The position numbers and the translations under genes were made by a program. From contig PUQB01000159.1 in the NCBI GenBank assembly GCA_003024785.1, forward strand, positions 352,001 through 416,000: a DNA stretch of 64,000 nucleotides, given 5' to 3'. The stretch is from Selaginella tamariscina. Its lineage: Eukaryota > Streptophyta > Lycopodiopsida > Selaginellales > Selaginellaceae. Numbering within the stretch: position 1 is the stretch's first letter; every line of letters begins with the position of its first letter. The notes beneath the pieces were generated by a model. That model saw only the letters and a list, made by a program, of their open reading frames with translations. It was not told the DNA's origin and searched no databases. Of this stretch, positions 12,830 through 22,265 are shown piece by piece.

Positions 12830-13060
12830 TGGCAAAGGACAAAGAACACATGACAATGATTTATGAGTCTCAAAGTTCTGTCATTATCTCTTGAGCAACC
12901 ACTTCTTATCGATAGTGAATCACCACACCTTGCTCTACCTTGTTAACAAGCTGCAACTTACTTAATGACCAACAATGTGGATCCTCATTCTGTAGGAATT
13001 CAATTTCATTGTGATTCATAAGGCAAGTAAGTTGCATGTCTTCCTTGATCTTTGTCAGTG
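12830..13060 (+). pseudogene. RNase H remnant of the outer Ty3/gypsy element
   Basis: Between stops the plus strand reads N-Y-L-A-K-D-K-E-H-M-T-M-I-Y-E (12,828-12,872), then V-N-H-H-T-L-L-Y-L-V-N-K (12,915-12,950), then E-F-N-F-I-V-I-H-K-A-S-K-L-H-V (13,000-13,040). These are the late RNase H motifs (the D-H-x-A/S-L-x-Y-L-V segment with its Asp changed to Asn, and the aromatic-rich segment before the last acidic site). It follows the RT remnant in the expected order and strand. Confidence 0.6.
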
Positions 13061-14899
13061 GCAAACAACCCAAATCCATGCCGCTACTCAACATATCAAA
13101 TGCTAACCTTTTTGAATCCATGGTGGAACAACATGACATGTCAAAAACCGCATGCTGGCAAACAACATGGATGTCCCACAACAAACAATATTGTTACCTC
13201 AACAAGAGATTTAACGGGCTACTGAGGATGTCCCTAGCCACAAACATAGCCTTATTCGAAGAACTTGCCATTCTAGTTGATCAGAGACCAGCTATATAAG
13301 TGTGGGAGAGATGACATTCTCCAAAGATGCCCTTAGGGTGGGAAATTCTCAAGATCCTCGGGGTAGCACACGCAAGACTTGGTGCAGGACACTTCTAGGG
13401 GGATAGGAAATCCTGCAGACGAGATTATGGTGGTTAATGATCTTTCAAGATGCCACTAAGATAGCAAGGAGCTACAAGGATTGCCAGTGTGGACATTTTG
13501 AAGGCATGGATTACCACCCATCATAGCACATGCACATGAGAATTAACCAATGAAAAAAACTCCATGTTAGGCGAAGAAAATTTGGTGGCGTTTAAGAAAA
13601 TCTTCTTTAATAACATCTTTCATTGCAAGCCCATAATGTCTTTCCACTATCTCCATGATTGGGTTATATTCTACATTAGGCATCATTTAACTTATTCTTC
13701 AAGTTCAAACTCTCCTCTAAGTTATAAGAAGTTGTGAACTATGTAACAATCACTTACTACCCTTGGAGCTAAAGGCAATTAATTGGACAATCTTTTTAAA
13801 ATACCAAATGCATTTCCATTACTACTCTAGCTTTATTTACATGTTTATTAAAGAGTTTTATATTCTCATCTTATTGACTTTGTTGCCACCCAAAGGGTTT
13901 AAGCATGAACCTTGTTGAAGCATATATAGAATCACAAACTAAATATGGCTTAACAACATTATCTCTTATTCATTAGAAATACAACAAGTTTTAAATTTAT
14001 AGTAAATAACACTATTCCAAATGTTTAGATCATTTTGCCCACCAAAGGCATTTATAGTAACATCCTTATTTACATCAAAATTTTGAGCTTGATATGAGTG
14101 CTATCCATTTCCCCAACAATTTGGGATAAAGAAAAAAATCCCCAATAATTTGAACTATTTTATTTTTATCTAAGTTCTAATAAACATATGCCATAACTTA
14201 TCCACTAAAATATTCACATTTCCTTATCATTGAACCTCCTATACCATATAACATACTAATTAGCTCTGCTTTTTCATTATGTGCAAACCTTAATAAAACT
14301 ACAGCTAAGGCTTTTTCTACTTAAATTGGTTTATTTACCCAATTGATTGTTGTTCATTAAGCAGGTGGTTGAATGAGATTAACTAATACTTTAAAAGAAT
14401 CTCTAGACATTTTATACATGTATTTGTATATATAGTTTTGTGCTAAATCCTCTCCTAACAAATCCTTTTATGTATTCTTGTAAAAATGTGTATTGACGTA
14501 GAATTTACACCCAAGAATGTTTGGCTCTTTCTTTTCAAACGTACATAATATATGAAAACAAGTAATATGTATCATGCTAAACAATAAGAATTTTAAACCT
14601 ACGAAAGGAGAATTTGAATTCATAAACATATTAAGCATAGAACACATTAAAAAAAGAAACTCCATGTCAACAAATTATAAAAAAACCTCATTTACTTGCA
14701 TATATAAGTGTAATGTATTTAATACATTCTAGGAAATGGCAATTTAATTTAAATTTAAAATGATATATTCTTTTCAAGTACATGTATCTCATTGATGAAA
14801 AATCGATGGCCCATGTGCATAGCTGGCAAAACTGTGTAATATTAAATGAAAATATTATAAGAGTATTCTCTAAGTCCACCATGCAAAGTCCATCCACTG
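13061..14899. other. AT-rich spacer, no gene seen
   Basis: This 1.8-kb stretch is AT-rich, especially from 13,700 on, and contains no frame with a recognisable domain. It separates RNase H from integrase of the outer element, where only a few hundred bases of coding sequence would be expected, so part of it is probably a further insertion. I could not find its ends. Confidence 0.5.
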
Positions 14900-15793
14900 A
14901 CTATCCATGTATGTGCGCTATAAGTTGGGATGTCAACATTCGAGAAGTGTGGGCTAGATTTCGTAATACTGATCAACTCAAAAGGCCCACCTAACACACT
15001 TTAGATACATTATCGTGGCAATGAATTATGCCACAAAGTGGGTCGAGTGAAGGCCTTGAAAGAGACAACAACGAGGTAGATGGTTAAGTTCATTTACATG
15101 AACATCTGTCATGACCCAATATAAGATACATGATACAGGATGCAAGATATAGGATATGGGTTTATAGGATATACCTACAAGATAAGGGACATTATTTTTA
15201 GCTCATGACGAGATTAGCTCTTGGAGTATATTTTAGCTCATGCCTATATTAGCCCTTGGAGTTGTGAGCATAAAAGCTTTGACCTAATTGTTGTGTAATC
15301 AGTTACTATCAACACCGTCATTCTATGATCGTTCTTGTCTTGTTCTTGTTTTGCTCCTTGCCTCCTGTTCTGTCTTATTCTTAGTTCTTGTTCTACTCTT
15401 GAGTCAAGCCTCCTTGCTCTTGGATCATGACTTGACAACATCATGACGAGATTTGGCTATCTGCTGAAGCTAATGACAAACCAAGGGAGTCACTTCATTT
15501 ACAAAACAATCCGTGAGTTGGTCAACATGTTCATCATCAACCACCATACGTCAATGGCATACTACCCACAAGGGAATGGATAGGTAGAATCTATTAACAA
15601 GACCATCCTCAAGAAGCTCTGCCACAACAAACCTTGACAGTGGAAGAGATGTTATCATCTATCTTATGGATATACTAGACGACCTTCAAAATGGCAATTG
15701 GAGCCACACCCTTTTGCCTAATATATGGCCTAAAAGCCATCATGTATGGGAATTCATCATCCCTAGCTTATGAACAAGCTTGGCCAACATGAT
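14900..15793 (+). pseudogene. Integrase remnant of the outer Ty3/gypsy element, interrupted by a solo LTR
   Basis: Before the solo LTR the frames read V-I-L-I-N-S-K-G, then A-T-K-W-V-E/G-x-V-K-A-L-K-E-T-T-T and M-V-K-F-I-Y-M-N-I. After it they read M-T-R-F-G-Y-L-L-K-L, N-Q-G-S-H-F-I, H-H-T-S-M-A-Y-Y-P-Q-G-N-G, V-E-S-I-N-K-T-I-L-K-K-L. This is the Ty3-type integrase core through the conserved Tyr-Pro-Gln-Gly-Asn-Gly and the catalytic-Glu region (V-E-S). The second catalytic Asp site reads N-Q-G-S, Asp to Asn. In-frame stops show decay. Coding stops at the left edge of the full-length element. Confidence 0.75.
15107..15437. repeat. Solo LTR with 5-bp target duplication ACATC
   Basis: It begins TGTCATGACCC and ends ACTTGACA, like the LTRs of the full-length element 350 bp downstream, and shares with them the GATACAGGATGCA repeats, the GAGCATAAAAGCT promoter segment and CAGTTACTATCAAC. 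ACATC lies immediately on both sides (15102-15106 and 15438-15442). It sits inside integrase coding sequence, whose frame resumes after it. At 331 bp it is shorter than the 560-bp LTRs and clearly diverged, so it is an older relative left by LTR-LTR recombination. Confidence 0.85.
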
Positions 15794-16359
15794 TGTCACA
15801 ACCCGATATAGGATACAGGATGCAGGATACATGATACAGGATGCAGGATTTCGGATATAGGATACGGGTTACAGGATATGCCTGCAGGATATTCCTACAG
15901 GATATACCTATAGGATTCCTATAGGATATGCCTATAGGATATGCTACAGGATATGCCTAAAGGATAAGGGACACTATTCTTAGCTCATGACTAGATTTAG
16001 CTCCATGACTAGATTAGCTTGGAGTTGTGAGCATAAAAGCTCCGACTAATTGTTGTACGATCAGTTACTATCAACGCCAGTCATTCTACGATTATTCTTG
16101 TTCCTTGTTCTTGTCTTGTTCTTGTCTTACTCTTGCCTCCTGCTCCTGTCTTGCTCCGGATCCTGTGTTCCTGTCTTGTTCCTGGATCCGTCCTGCGCTT
16201 CCTGTCTTGCTCCCGGATCCTATCCTGATCCTGTCCTGCTCCTGGATCCGTCCTGTTCCTGTTCCTAGTTCCTGTCCTGCTCTCGGTCCTGTTCCTGAGT
16301 CAAGCCTTCCTGTTCTCGGAATCCTACTCGCTTCCTGGTTCCTGGATCGTGGCTTGACA
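15794..16359 (+). repeat. 5' LTR of the full-length element
   Basis: Starts TGTCACAACCC and ends GTGGCTTGACA. U3 begins with short imperfect tandem repeats built from A/TACAGGATAT and TATAGGATAT (about 15,800-15,965), a possible enhancer. A TATA-like CATAAAAG lies at 16032-16039. The second half is very rich in CCTG/TTCCTG and GGATCC runs. It differs from the 3' copy by a few substitutions and small indels. Confidence 0.92.
16032..16074 (+). promoter_or_regulatory. Predicted LTR promoter and transcript start
   Basis: CATAAAAG (16032-16039) is a TATA-like box. About 28 bases further, at 16062, begins CAGTTACTATCAA, which starts with a CA initiator dinucleotide and is exactly complementary to 16362-16374 downstream of the LTR. 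The spacing fits a Pol II start at 16062-16063. The same arrangement is kept in the 3' LTR (CATAAAAG 21321-21328, CAGTTAC from 21352) and in the solo LTR. Confidence 0.65.
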
Positions 16360-16361
16360 GT

Positions 16362-16374
16362 TTGATAGTAACTG
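16362..16374 (+). other. Putative self-primer binding site
   Basis: TTGATAGTAACTG, two bases after the end of the 5' LTR, is the perfect reverse complement of CAGTTACTATCAA (16062-16074), the predicted first 13 nt of the element RNA. In the Tf1/sushi group the RNA 5' end folds back on the primer-binding site and is cleaved to prime reverse transcription. Position and length fit that mechanism. I do not recognise the usual plant initiator-Met tRNA site here. Confidence 0.7.
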
Positions 16375-16457
16375 CTTTCATAGCTCTCGTTTCCTAGCTA
16401 CTTTTTTTTCCTTGATTCTTTTCCTTCGTTTTTCTCCTTTCTTTCTTTCATAAGATC

Positions 16458-17430
16458 ATGGCTGATTTTGAGCACTTTCAACGCGAGCACCAAATGTTGC
16501 TTCATGAGCTGGCCACTTTGCGCCAAGTGGTCACCGATCTGCAAGGCTCCACCCATGCGGCACATGCAGCTGCTGATGCATCCTCCAAGGCTGCTGCGCA
16601 GGCTCTCTCTCAGGCATCGGTGGTTCCTTCTTCATCGAACTTTTCTCCGGAGCCGAAGATCAGCATGCCAGAAAGTTCAGTGGCAACCGTGCCGATTTCC
16701 AAGGTTTCCTGAATCAGATCCGGCTCTTGATCCGCATGCAACCACGCCGCTACTCGACGGATGCACAAAAGGTTGGCCTTTTGGCATCCTTACTAAGTGG
16801 ATCTCCACGAGCTTGGGTTGCTCCCTTGCTGGAGCGTGACGACCCATTGATGGAAGACTTTGAAGGTTTCGTGGCTGCCTTTGAAGCCTGTTTTGGAGAT
16901 CCTGATAAGTACCGTTCTGCATGCACAAGTTACGGAAGCTCACACAAGGATCCAGACCAGCTTCCGTTTATGCATCCGAATTTCAGCAATTGTGCACGAA
17001 CATTCCATGGGACGAGACTGCATTGATCGAACACTTCCGTTTTGGGCTGAGGGATGATGTGAAGGACCTTCTCCTTACGTTACCGGACTCTGCGGAGATC
17101 ATGCAACAGGCCGTTCGCTGCGACAACCGTTTGTTCGAGCGCCGTCAGGAAAAATTCCGTCAGCAGTTCCTGCCAGCCAATCCTGTAGCCGTAGCACATG
17201 TTCCTACGACACCTTCTGGAGCAGTTCCTATGGAGGTTAACAAATCCAAGCGTGGCCCACTTTCAACTGCTAGAAGCAACGTCGTCGGGGTGAGAACCTA
17301 TGCTTGTATTGTGGTGAGCAGGACACAAGGTGGCGGAATGTCCTAATAAAGCCAGAAAGTTCAAGACGCGTGAAGCCGAAGCTGAAGTTCAGTCGGAAAA
17401 CTTCAATGTCCACTTCGTCTAGGAGCCGCG
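16458..17430 (+). pseudogene. gag of the full-length element
   Basis: The start at 16458 gives M-A-D-F-E-H-F-Q-R-E-H, a coiled-coil-like N-terminus (L-R-Q-V-V-T-D-L-Q-G-S), 99 bp after the LTR. After frame changes it continues through the capsid-like segment (K-V-G-L-L-A-S-L-L-S-G-S-P-R-A-W at 16,770-16,815 and F-E-G-F-V-A-A-F-E-A-C-F-G-D near 16,870), F-R-F-G-L-R-D-D-V-K-D-L-L (17,038-17,076), to a CCHC zinc knuckle: C-L-Y-C-G-E, then in the next frame G-H-K-V-A-E-C-P near 17,300-17,345. Shifts near 16,700, 16,930 and 17,320 break it; each could be a single-base indel. Confidence 0.8.
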
Positions 17431-19150
17431 AAGTTGGACGTAGGTGCAGGCTCCATTGGTGCTGCTCATACCATTCCATCACTCAAGTTTCCTGTACACA
17501 TTCGCCTCAATAACCGAGAGCTCAAGGAGTTTGCCCTGTTAGACACTGGTGCAAATGCATGTTTCATGGATGACACTTTTAGCTCAGCATGGCATTCCGG
17601 TGGTGAAGTTGAAGCGTGCAGTTCCTGTAGAGGTGGCCGATGGTCGTTTGATTGCTTCTCGCAGTTACCCACGCTACCACACCTCTCTCTTGCAGTCATG
17701 GCGCATTCAACTGTTCGATTTCCTTCAACTTGATCAAGACTCGGTCGACTCCCATCATTTTTGGCATGCCATGGTTCGTTGTTGCAAATCCGCAGATCGA
17801 CTGGAGGTCTAGGACGCTCACGTTTTCCTCTCCAGCAGCCAGGATCAATCCTGTACCTTCCTGCGTGCAGGATACATCCTTGGTGTCTGAGGCAGTACAA
17901 GCTACAGGATTGACCGTGCCTGTTCCTACCAGTGTTGAAGACTCTTCCTCGACAGGATTCACCTCCTGTCAGTTCCTCAGCACATCCGCAGGTTCTCTCC
18001 ACTCCTGTAAGTTTGCGGATTCCTATACAGGGTTCTTCCAATCCTGTATCAGTGTCGAAGGTTCCTCCTCAACAGGATCCACCTCCTGTTGGTTCGTCAG
18101 CACACTCACAGGCTTCCCTCACTCCTGTGCAACCACGGACTTGTACAGGATTCTTCCAATCCTGTACACTCGTCAACATCCACACAGGTTTCTCCCAATC
18201 CTGCCTCCTTTTGTTACTCTGCTTCCGTTCCACCCCCAAGATCCTTCCTCTTTTTCAGTCACAGCTCCCTCCTGCTCCTCTCCGAGTTCTTACCACTACC
18301 ATGCATGAACTTACCACTGATCCTGCTCCTTTTCCACCTTTTTGCCTTTCAAGTAACTCCTACGTCCTCTTCTACCTTTCCTGTGTCTGACTCTCCTGTT
18401 TTTCAATCTCCTTCCTACTCCTTTTCTTCTCCTCCTTCTTCTCTACCATCCAAGTACCACGACTTTAAGGATGTTTTTGACAAGCACAAGGCTACAGTTC
18501 TTCCTGTTCACAAGTCTACGACTGTCCTATTGATCTTACAGAAGGAAAGACTCCACTGTTCGGACCGATTTACGCATTGTCACCCACAGAGTTGGAGGTT
18601 CTTTGCCAGTACATCGAGGACAACTTGGCATCCGGCTTCATTTGTCATTCAAAGTCCCCTGCAGGAGCACCTATTTTCTTTGTCAAGAAGAAGGATGGGA
18701 GCTTACGTTTGGTTGTGGACTACAGGGGTTTGAATCAAGTTACTATTCGGAATCGGTACCCGTTGCCATTGATCCCAGAACTTCTCGATCGGCTGCGAGG
18801 AGCAAAGGTGTTCACGAAGATCAACTTACGAGGGGCCTACAACCTTGTACGGATTCGTCCAGGCGATGAGTGGAAGACTGCTTTTCGTACAAGGTATGGA
18901 CACTTCAAGTACACGGTAATGCCCTTTGGCCTTACCAATGCCCCAGCCGTGTTCCAACACATGGTGAACGACATCTTTCGTGACTTCTTGGACCAGTTTG
19001 TGATGATCTACCTCGACAACATTTTGATTTTCTCCAAGGAGCATGCATTTACAACACTCAAGGACACCTTCACGACAGCTCCAATTTTAGCACATCCTGA
19101 TCCTTCTCGACCTTTCTTCGTTGAAGTAGATGCCTCGGATTTGCAGTAGG
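17431..19150 (+). pseudogene. Protease and reverse transcriptase of the full-length element
   Basis: The protease active site reads L-L-D-T-G-A-N-A-C-F-M-D (17,540-17,575). A long spacer rich in CCTGT/ACAGG follows. RT is open at 18577-19149: [44 protein letters not shown] (first catalytic Asp of F-x-K-x-D-L is Asn), [13 protein letters not shown] and [11 protein letters not shown]. The last is the Y-x-D-D box with the second Asp also changed to Asn. The frame then jumps from S-K-E-H straight to A-F-T-T-L-K, so the RT thumb and connection, over 100 residues, are deleted in frame. A stop at 19147 precedes RNase H. Confidence 0.85.
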
Positions 19151-20720
19151 TCTATCCTATCAAGTTGGAGAAGACAAGTTGCTTCATCCTGTAGCTTTTC
19201 ACTCTCGTAAGTTCCTTTCGGCGGAGATCAATTACGAGATTCATGACAAGGAACTCAAGGCCATTGTGGATTCGTTCGAGGAGTGGCGGCATTTCCTGAA
19301 GGTGCTGCGCATCCTGTACAAGTTCTTACGGATCACAAGAACCTGGAGTATTTTCAAACGGCTCGAGTTCTCAGTCGACGACAGGCTAGGTGGGCGAGTT
19401 CCTATCACGTTTTATTTCGTCATTGTCTACAGGCCCGGTTTTCGGAATGGCAAGGCGGACGCATTGTCTAGGCGCTCTTACCTTGCACCGGTCCGGATCC
19501 TGCATATGACTGTCAAAGACAAGTGTTGTTGGGTCCTGATCGATTCCGGCTTGCGGCACTACAGGTTCATCAGGCTCCAGCAATTCAACACTTTACAGGA
19601 CATCCGTTCGCAGTTGGCTACAGACGACTTGGCAAGAATGTGTTCTCACACATTAGTCCTGACATTGCAAGTTCCTCTTCCTCCAGTTCCCGTCAGACTA
19701 CACGCTGTTTGCCATACAGGACGGACTCCTGTACCGGGAAGGTCTCCTGTACGTTCCTGTTGGTGTTTGCAGGACTCGTGTGGTACAGGATTGTCATGAT
19801 ACCCCGGCTACAGGACATTTTGGTGTGGCCAAGACAGTTGAGTTGGTGACTCGCAACTATTGGTGGCCTGGGTTGCGAGGTTTTGTGGAAAGGTTTGTAC
19901 GGAGTTGTGACACCTGCAACAGGTCGAAGATGCCTCGTCATGCACCCTCTGGTCTTCTTCGTCCTCTTCCTGTTCCTTCTGCTCCTTGGAGATCCATTTC
20001 TATGGATTTCCTCACAGATCTTCCTCCTTCTCGCGGATTTGATGCAGTTCTTGTGGTGGTTGACCGTTTCACCAAACAGGCTCATTTCCTACCATGTAAC
20101 AAGACTGCTACAGGCAGACAACTGCTGAGTTGGTGATCCGCGAAGTGTTCCGACACCATGGTCTTCCTGAGAGCATTGTTTCTCGAGGTCCACAATTCAT
20201 GTCCAAGTTTTGGCGAGAGCTTCTTCGGAGTCTACAGGTTAAAGCGGATCTTTCTTCAGGATATCACCCGCAAACGATGGGCAGTCAGAACGCACAATTC
20301 AGACCTTGGAGCAATATCTTCGTGCTTCATCAGTTACCAACAGGATAATTGGTTGGACCTTCTTCCTATGGCGGAGTTTGCCTACAACAACTCCATTCAC
20401 GCATCTACAGGCCAGACACCTTTCTTTGCTCTTACAGGCCACCATCCACGTTTTGACTTTGCTCCTCCTGCTTCTCCTTCTTCCGCTCCTGCAGTACAGG
20501 ATCGTCTCCAATCTTCGTCAGGTACAGGATGATCTCCGGTTCATCTTCAGCAGGCACAGGAACGGTACAAGCATCATGCTGATGCTCACCGTCAACCGGC
20601 ACCTGCATACAAGATTGGTGATCTCGTGTGGCTTCTTCGTCGACACATTCGCACCAACAGGCCTTCTTCTAAGTTGGATTTTCAACGATTGGGCCCTTAC
20701 AGGATCGTGAGGTAAATCCT
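19151..20720 (+). pseudogene. RNase H and integrase of the full-length element
   Basis: RNase H residues are clear: [26 protein letters not shown] (19,180-19,270), then [10 protein letters not shown] in another frame. The integrase zinc domain has [10 protein letters not shown] and C-D-T-C-N-R-S-K (19,795-19,935). The core follows: I-S-M-D-F-L-T-D-L-P (first Asp kept), V-V-D-R-F-T-K-Q-A-H-F-L-P-C and E-S-I-V-S-R-G-P-Q-F-M-S-K-F-W. In that segment the usual Asp between Ser and Arg is missing as a whole codon, so the second catalytic residue is lost. A frame change destroys the region after Y-H-P-Q-T, including the catalytic Glu. Confidence 0.85.
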
Positions 20721-20750
20721 GTAGCTTTCCGACTCGAGTTACCATCCACG

Positions 20751-21062
20751 GTGAAACTTCATCCTGTGTTTCACACCTCCTTGTTGGAGCCGTATCATCC
20801 TTCTTCTCTTCCTGGTCGTGCTTCTTCTCCTCCCCCTCCTGTGGTCATTGCTGGTGAACCTGAGTACGAAGTTGCAGCCATCCTTGATTCTCGTCTTCAT
20901 CGCCGCCAACTTCAATACTTGGTGGATTGGAAAGGTTATTTGCCTACCGATCGCACTTGGGAACCTGCATCCAACTTACTCCATGCTTCTTCCAAAGTTG
21001 CTGCCTTCCATCGGCATTATCCTGCTAAACCAGGTCCTAAGACTCGTGGAACTCGTCCTTAG
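20751..21062 (+). pseudogene. Integrase tail with C-terminal chromodomain
   Basis: The frame begins K-L-H-P-V-F-H-T-S-L-L-E-P-Y and continues to E-Y-E-V-A-A-I-L-D-S-R, Y-L-V-D-W-K-G-Y and R-T-W-E-P-A-S-N-L, a chromodomain with its aromatic residues (Y of Y-L-V, W of D-W-K-G-Y and W of T-W-E-P). Chromodomains on integrase are thought to steer insertion to modified chromatin. The stop at 21060-21062 overlaps the start of the purine tract, so nothing is missing at the 3' end. Confidence 0.88.
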
Positions 21063-21073
21063 GGAGGAGGTGC

Positions 21074-21631
21074 TGTCACAATACAGGATACAGGATGCAG
21101 GATACAGGATTCCGGATACAGATACAGGATGCAGGATTTCGGATACAGGATACGGGTTACAGGATATGCCTGCAGGATATTCCTACAGGATATACCTATA
21201 GGATATTCCTATAGGATATGCCTATAGGATATGCTACAGGATATGCCTAGAGGATAAGGGACACTATTCTTAGCTCATGACTAGATTAGACTCATGACTA
21301 GATTAGCTTGGAGTTGTGAGCATAAAAGCTCCGACCTAATTGTTGTACAATCAGTTACTATCAACACCAGTCATTCTACGATTATTCTTGTTCCTTGTTC
21401 TTGTCTTGTTCTTGTCTCTTTGCCTCCTGCTCCTGTCTTGCTCTGGATCCTGTCTAGTTCCTGTCTTCCTGGATCCGGTCCTGCCTTTCCTGTCTTGCTC
21501 CCGGATCCTATCCTGTCCTGTCCTGCTCCTGGATCCGTCCTGTTCCTGTTCTTCTGTCTCCTGTTCCTGAGTCAAGCCTTCCTGTTCTCGGAATCCTACT
21601 CGCTTCCTGGTTCCTGGATCGTGGCTTGACA
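21074..21631 (+). repeat. 3' LTR of the full-length element
   Basis: Starts TGTCACAATACAGG and ends GTGGCTTGACA, followed by the target copy ATGAT (21632-21636). The U3 repeats, the TATA-like CATAAAAG and CAGTTACTATCAAC are all kept. It is 8 bp shorter than the 5' LTR. The preceding purine tract AGGGAGGAGG (21061-21070) is the likely plus-strand primer. Confidence 0.92.
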
Positions 21632-21636
21632 ATGAT

Positions 21637-22080
21637 CACTGAAGAGCCGGTGGTCACCAATTGAAGGTTAGAGCAAGTGGATCAGCTTGACAAGGAGTGG
21701 TTTGTGGCACAATTGACCAGAGAGACTCACCATCAGCAAGTGAAGTAGGGAGAGACCAGAAAAGGAAGCTCCGGAGGTATGAACCAAAACAGTGGGTGTG
21801 GTGGTACAAGAAGTCATAAGAACTTTGAAATGACAAGTTCAAACTAGGATGGAAAGGACCATATGAGATCCTCGAGGTTTTCAACAATGAGACAGTAGTA
21901 TTGGGCCTCAATGAATAGCCACTAAGGCAAAAGATCAATAGGAACCACCTGAAATTGTACATCCACATGGTTGAGACCCAAGCAATGAACCACGATGTGG
22001 AGGAGCAACTATGGTAGAACTGCCGAATGAGGGACACTAGCAAGGGGGTTGGTACTAGAGGAATGGTGAACACCTAGCAA
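21637..22080 (+). pseudogene. C-terminal integrase tail of the outer Ty3/gypsy element
   Basis: Directly after the target duplication, plus-strand frames read W-K-G-P-Y-E-I-L-E-V-F-N-N-E-T-V-V-L (about 21,850-21,905), then P-L-R-Q-K-I-N-R-N-H-L-K-L-Y (about 21,920-21,962). This is the G-P-Y/F type end of a Ty3 integrase, several stops included. It completes the integrase interrupted at 15,793. Confidence 0.65.
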
Positions 22081-22265
22081 GGGAGCCAATCCCTAGAAGA
22101 CACATGAGTGGCCATCTCATAGGGTCATGAGGTCCACGAGGGTGGACCACTTGCGTGAGGGACATGCTACACAAGCAATGATGGTCGGGTAGTACCATTA
22201 TTACGCAATTAAGACGCAGAGATAAATGTACATGTCATATCAAATGACATCACTAGAACTATTAA

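Larger units (their letters stand above)
15794..21631 (+). mobile_element. Full-length Ty3/gypsy chromovirus-type element with LTRs and target duplication ATGAT
   Basis: Two nearly identical LTRs (15794-16359 and 21074-21631), each TGTCAC...TTGACA, flank gag, protease, RT, RNase H, integrase and a C-terminal chromodomain. ATGAT lies on both sides (15789-15793, 21632-21636), a clear 5-bp target duplication. A purine tract AGGGAGGAGG (21061-21070) lies just before the 3' LTR. The site after the 5' LTR pairs with the element's own predicted transcript end rather than an obvious tRNA. Domain order and the chromodomain place it with chromoviruses. The coding region is frameshifted, lacks part of RT and has lost catalytic residues, so it is probably non-autonomous although the similar LTRs suggest recent insertion. 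Confidence 0.92.
1..22080 (+). mobile_element. Old plus-strand Ty3/gypsy element, split by nested insertions
   Basis: Pieces of one plus-strand Ty3/gypsy retrotransposon can be followed in order across the first 22 kb: gag and protease (1-3175), connector and RT (11876-12520), RNase H (about 12830-13060), integrase (14900-15106, continuing at 15438-15793) and a C-terminal integrase tail (21637-22080). Between the pieces lie a minus-strand relative, a solo LTR and a full-length LTR element. The two younger insertions have exact 5-bp target duplications, and the integrase frame resumes across the solo LTR (reading F-I-Y-M-N-I before it and M-T-R-F-G-Y after it). All pieces are full of stops, so the element is dead. 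Its own LTRs were not identified; the left end is outside the window. Confidence 0.7.

Noticed and set aside
16027..16365. Open frames in the LTRs rich in Ser, Cys and Pro
   Set aside because: They are the CCTGTCCTG-rich R/U5 part of the LTR, present in both copies and not coding.
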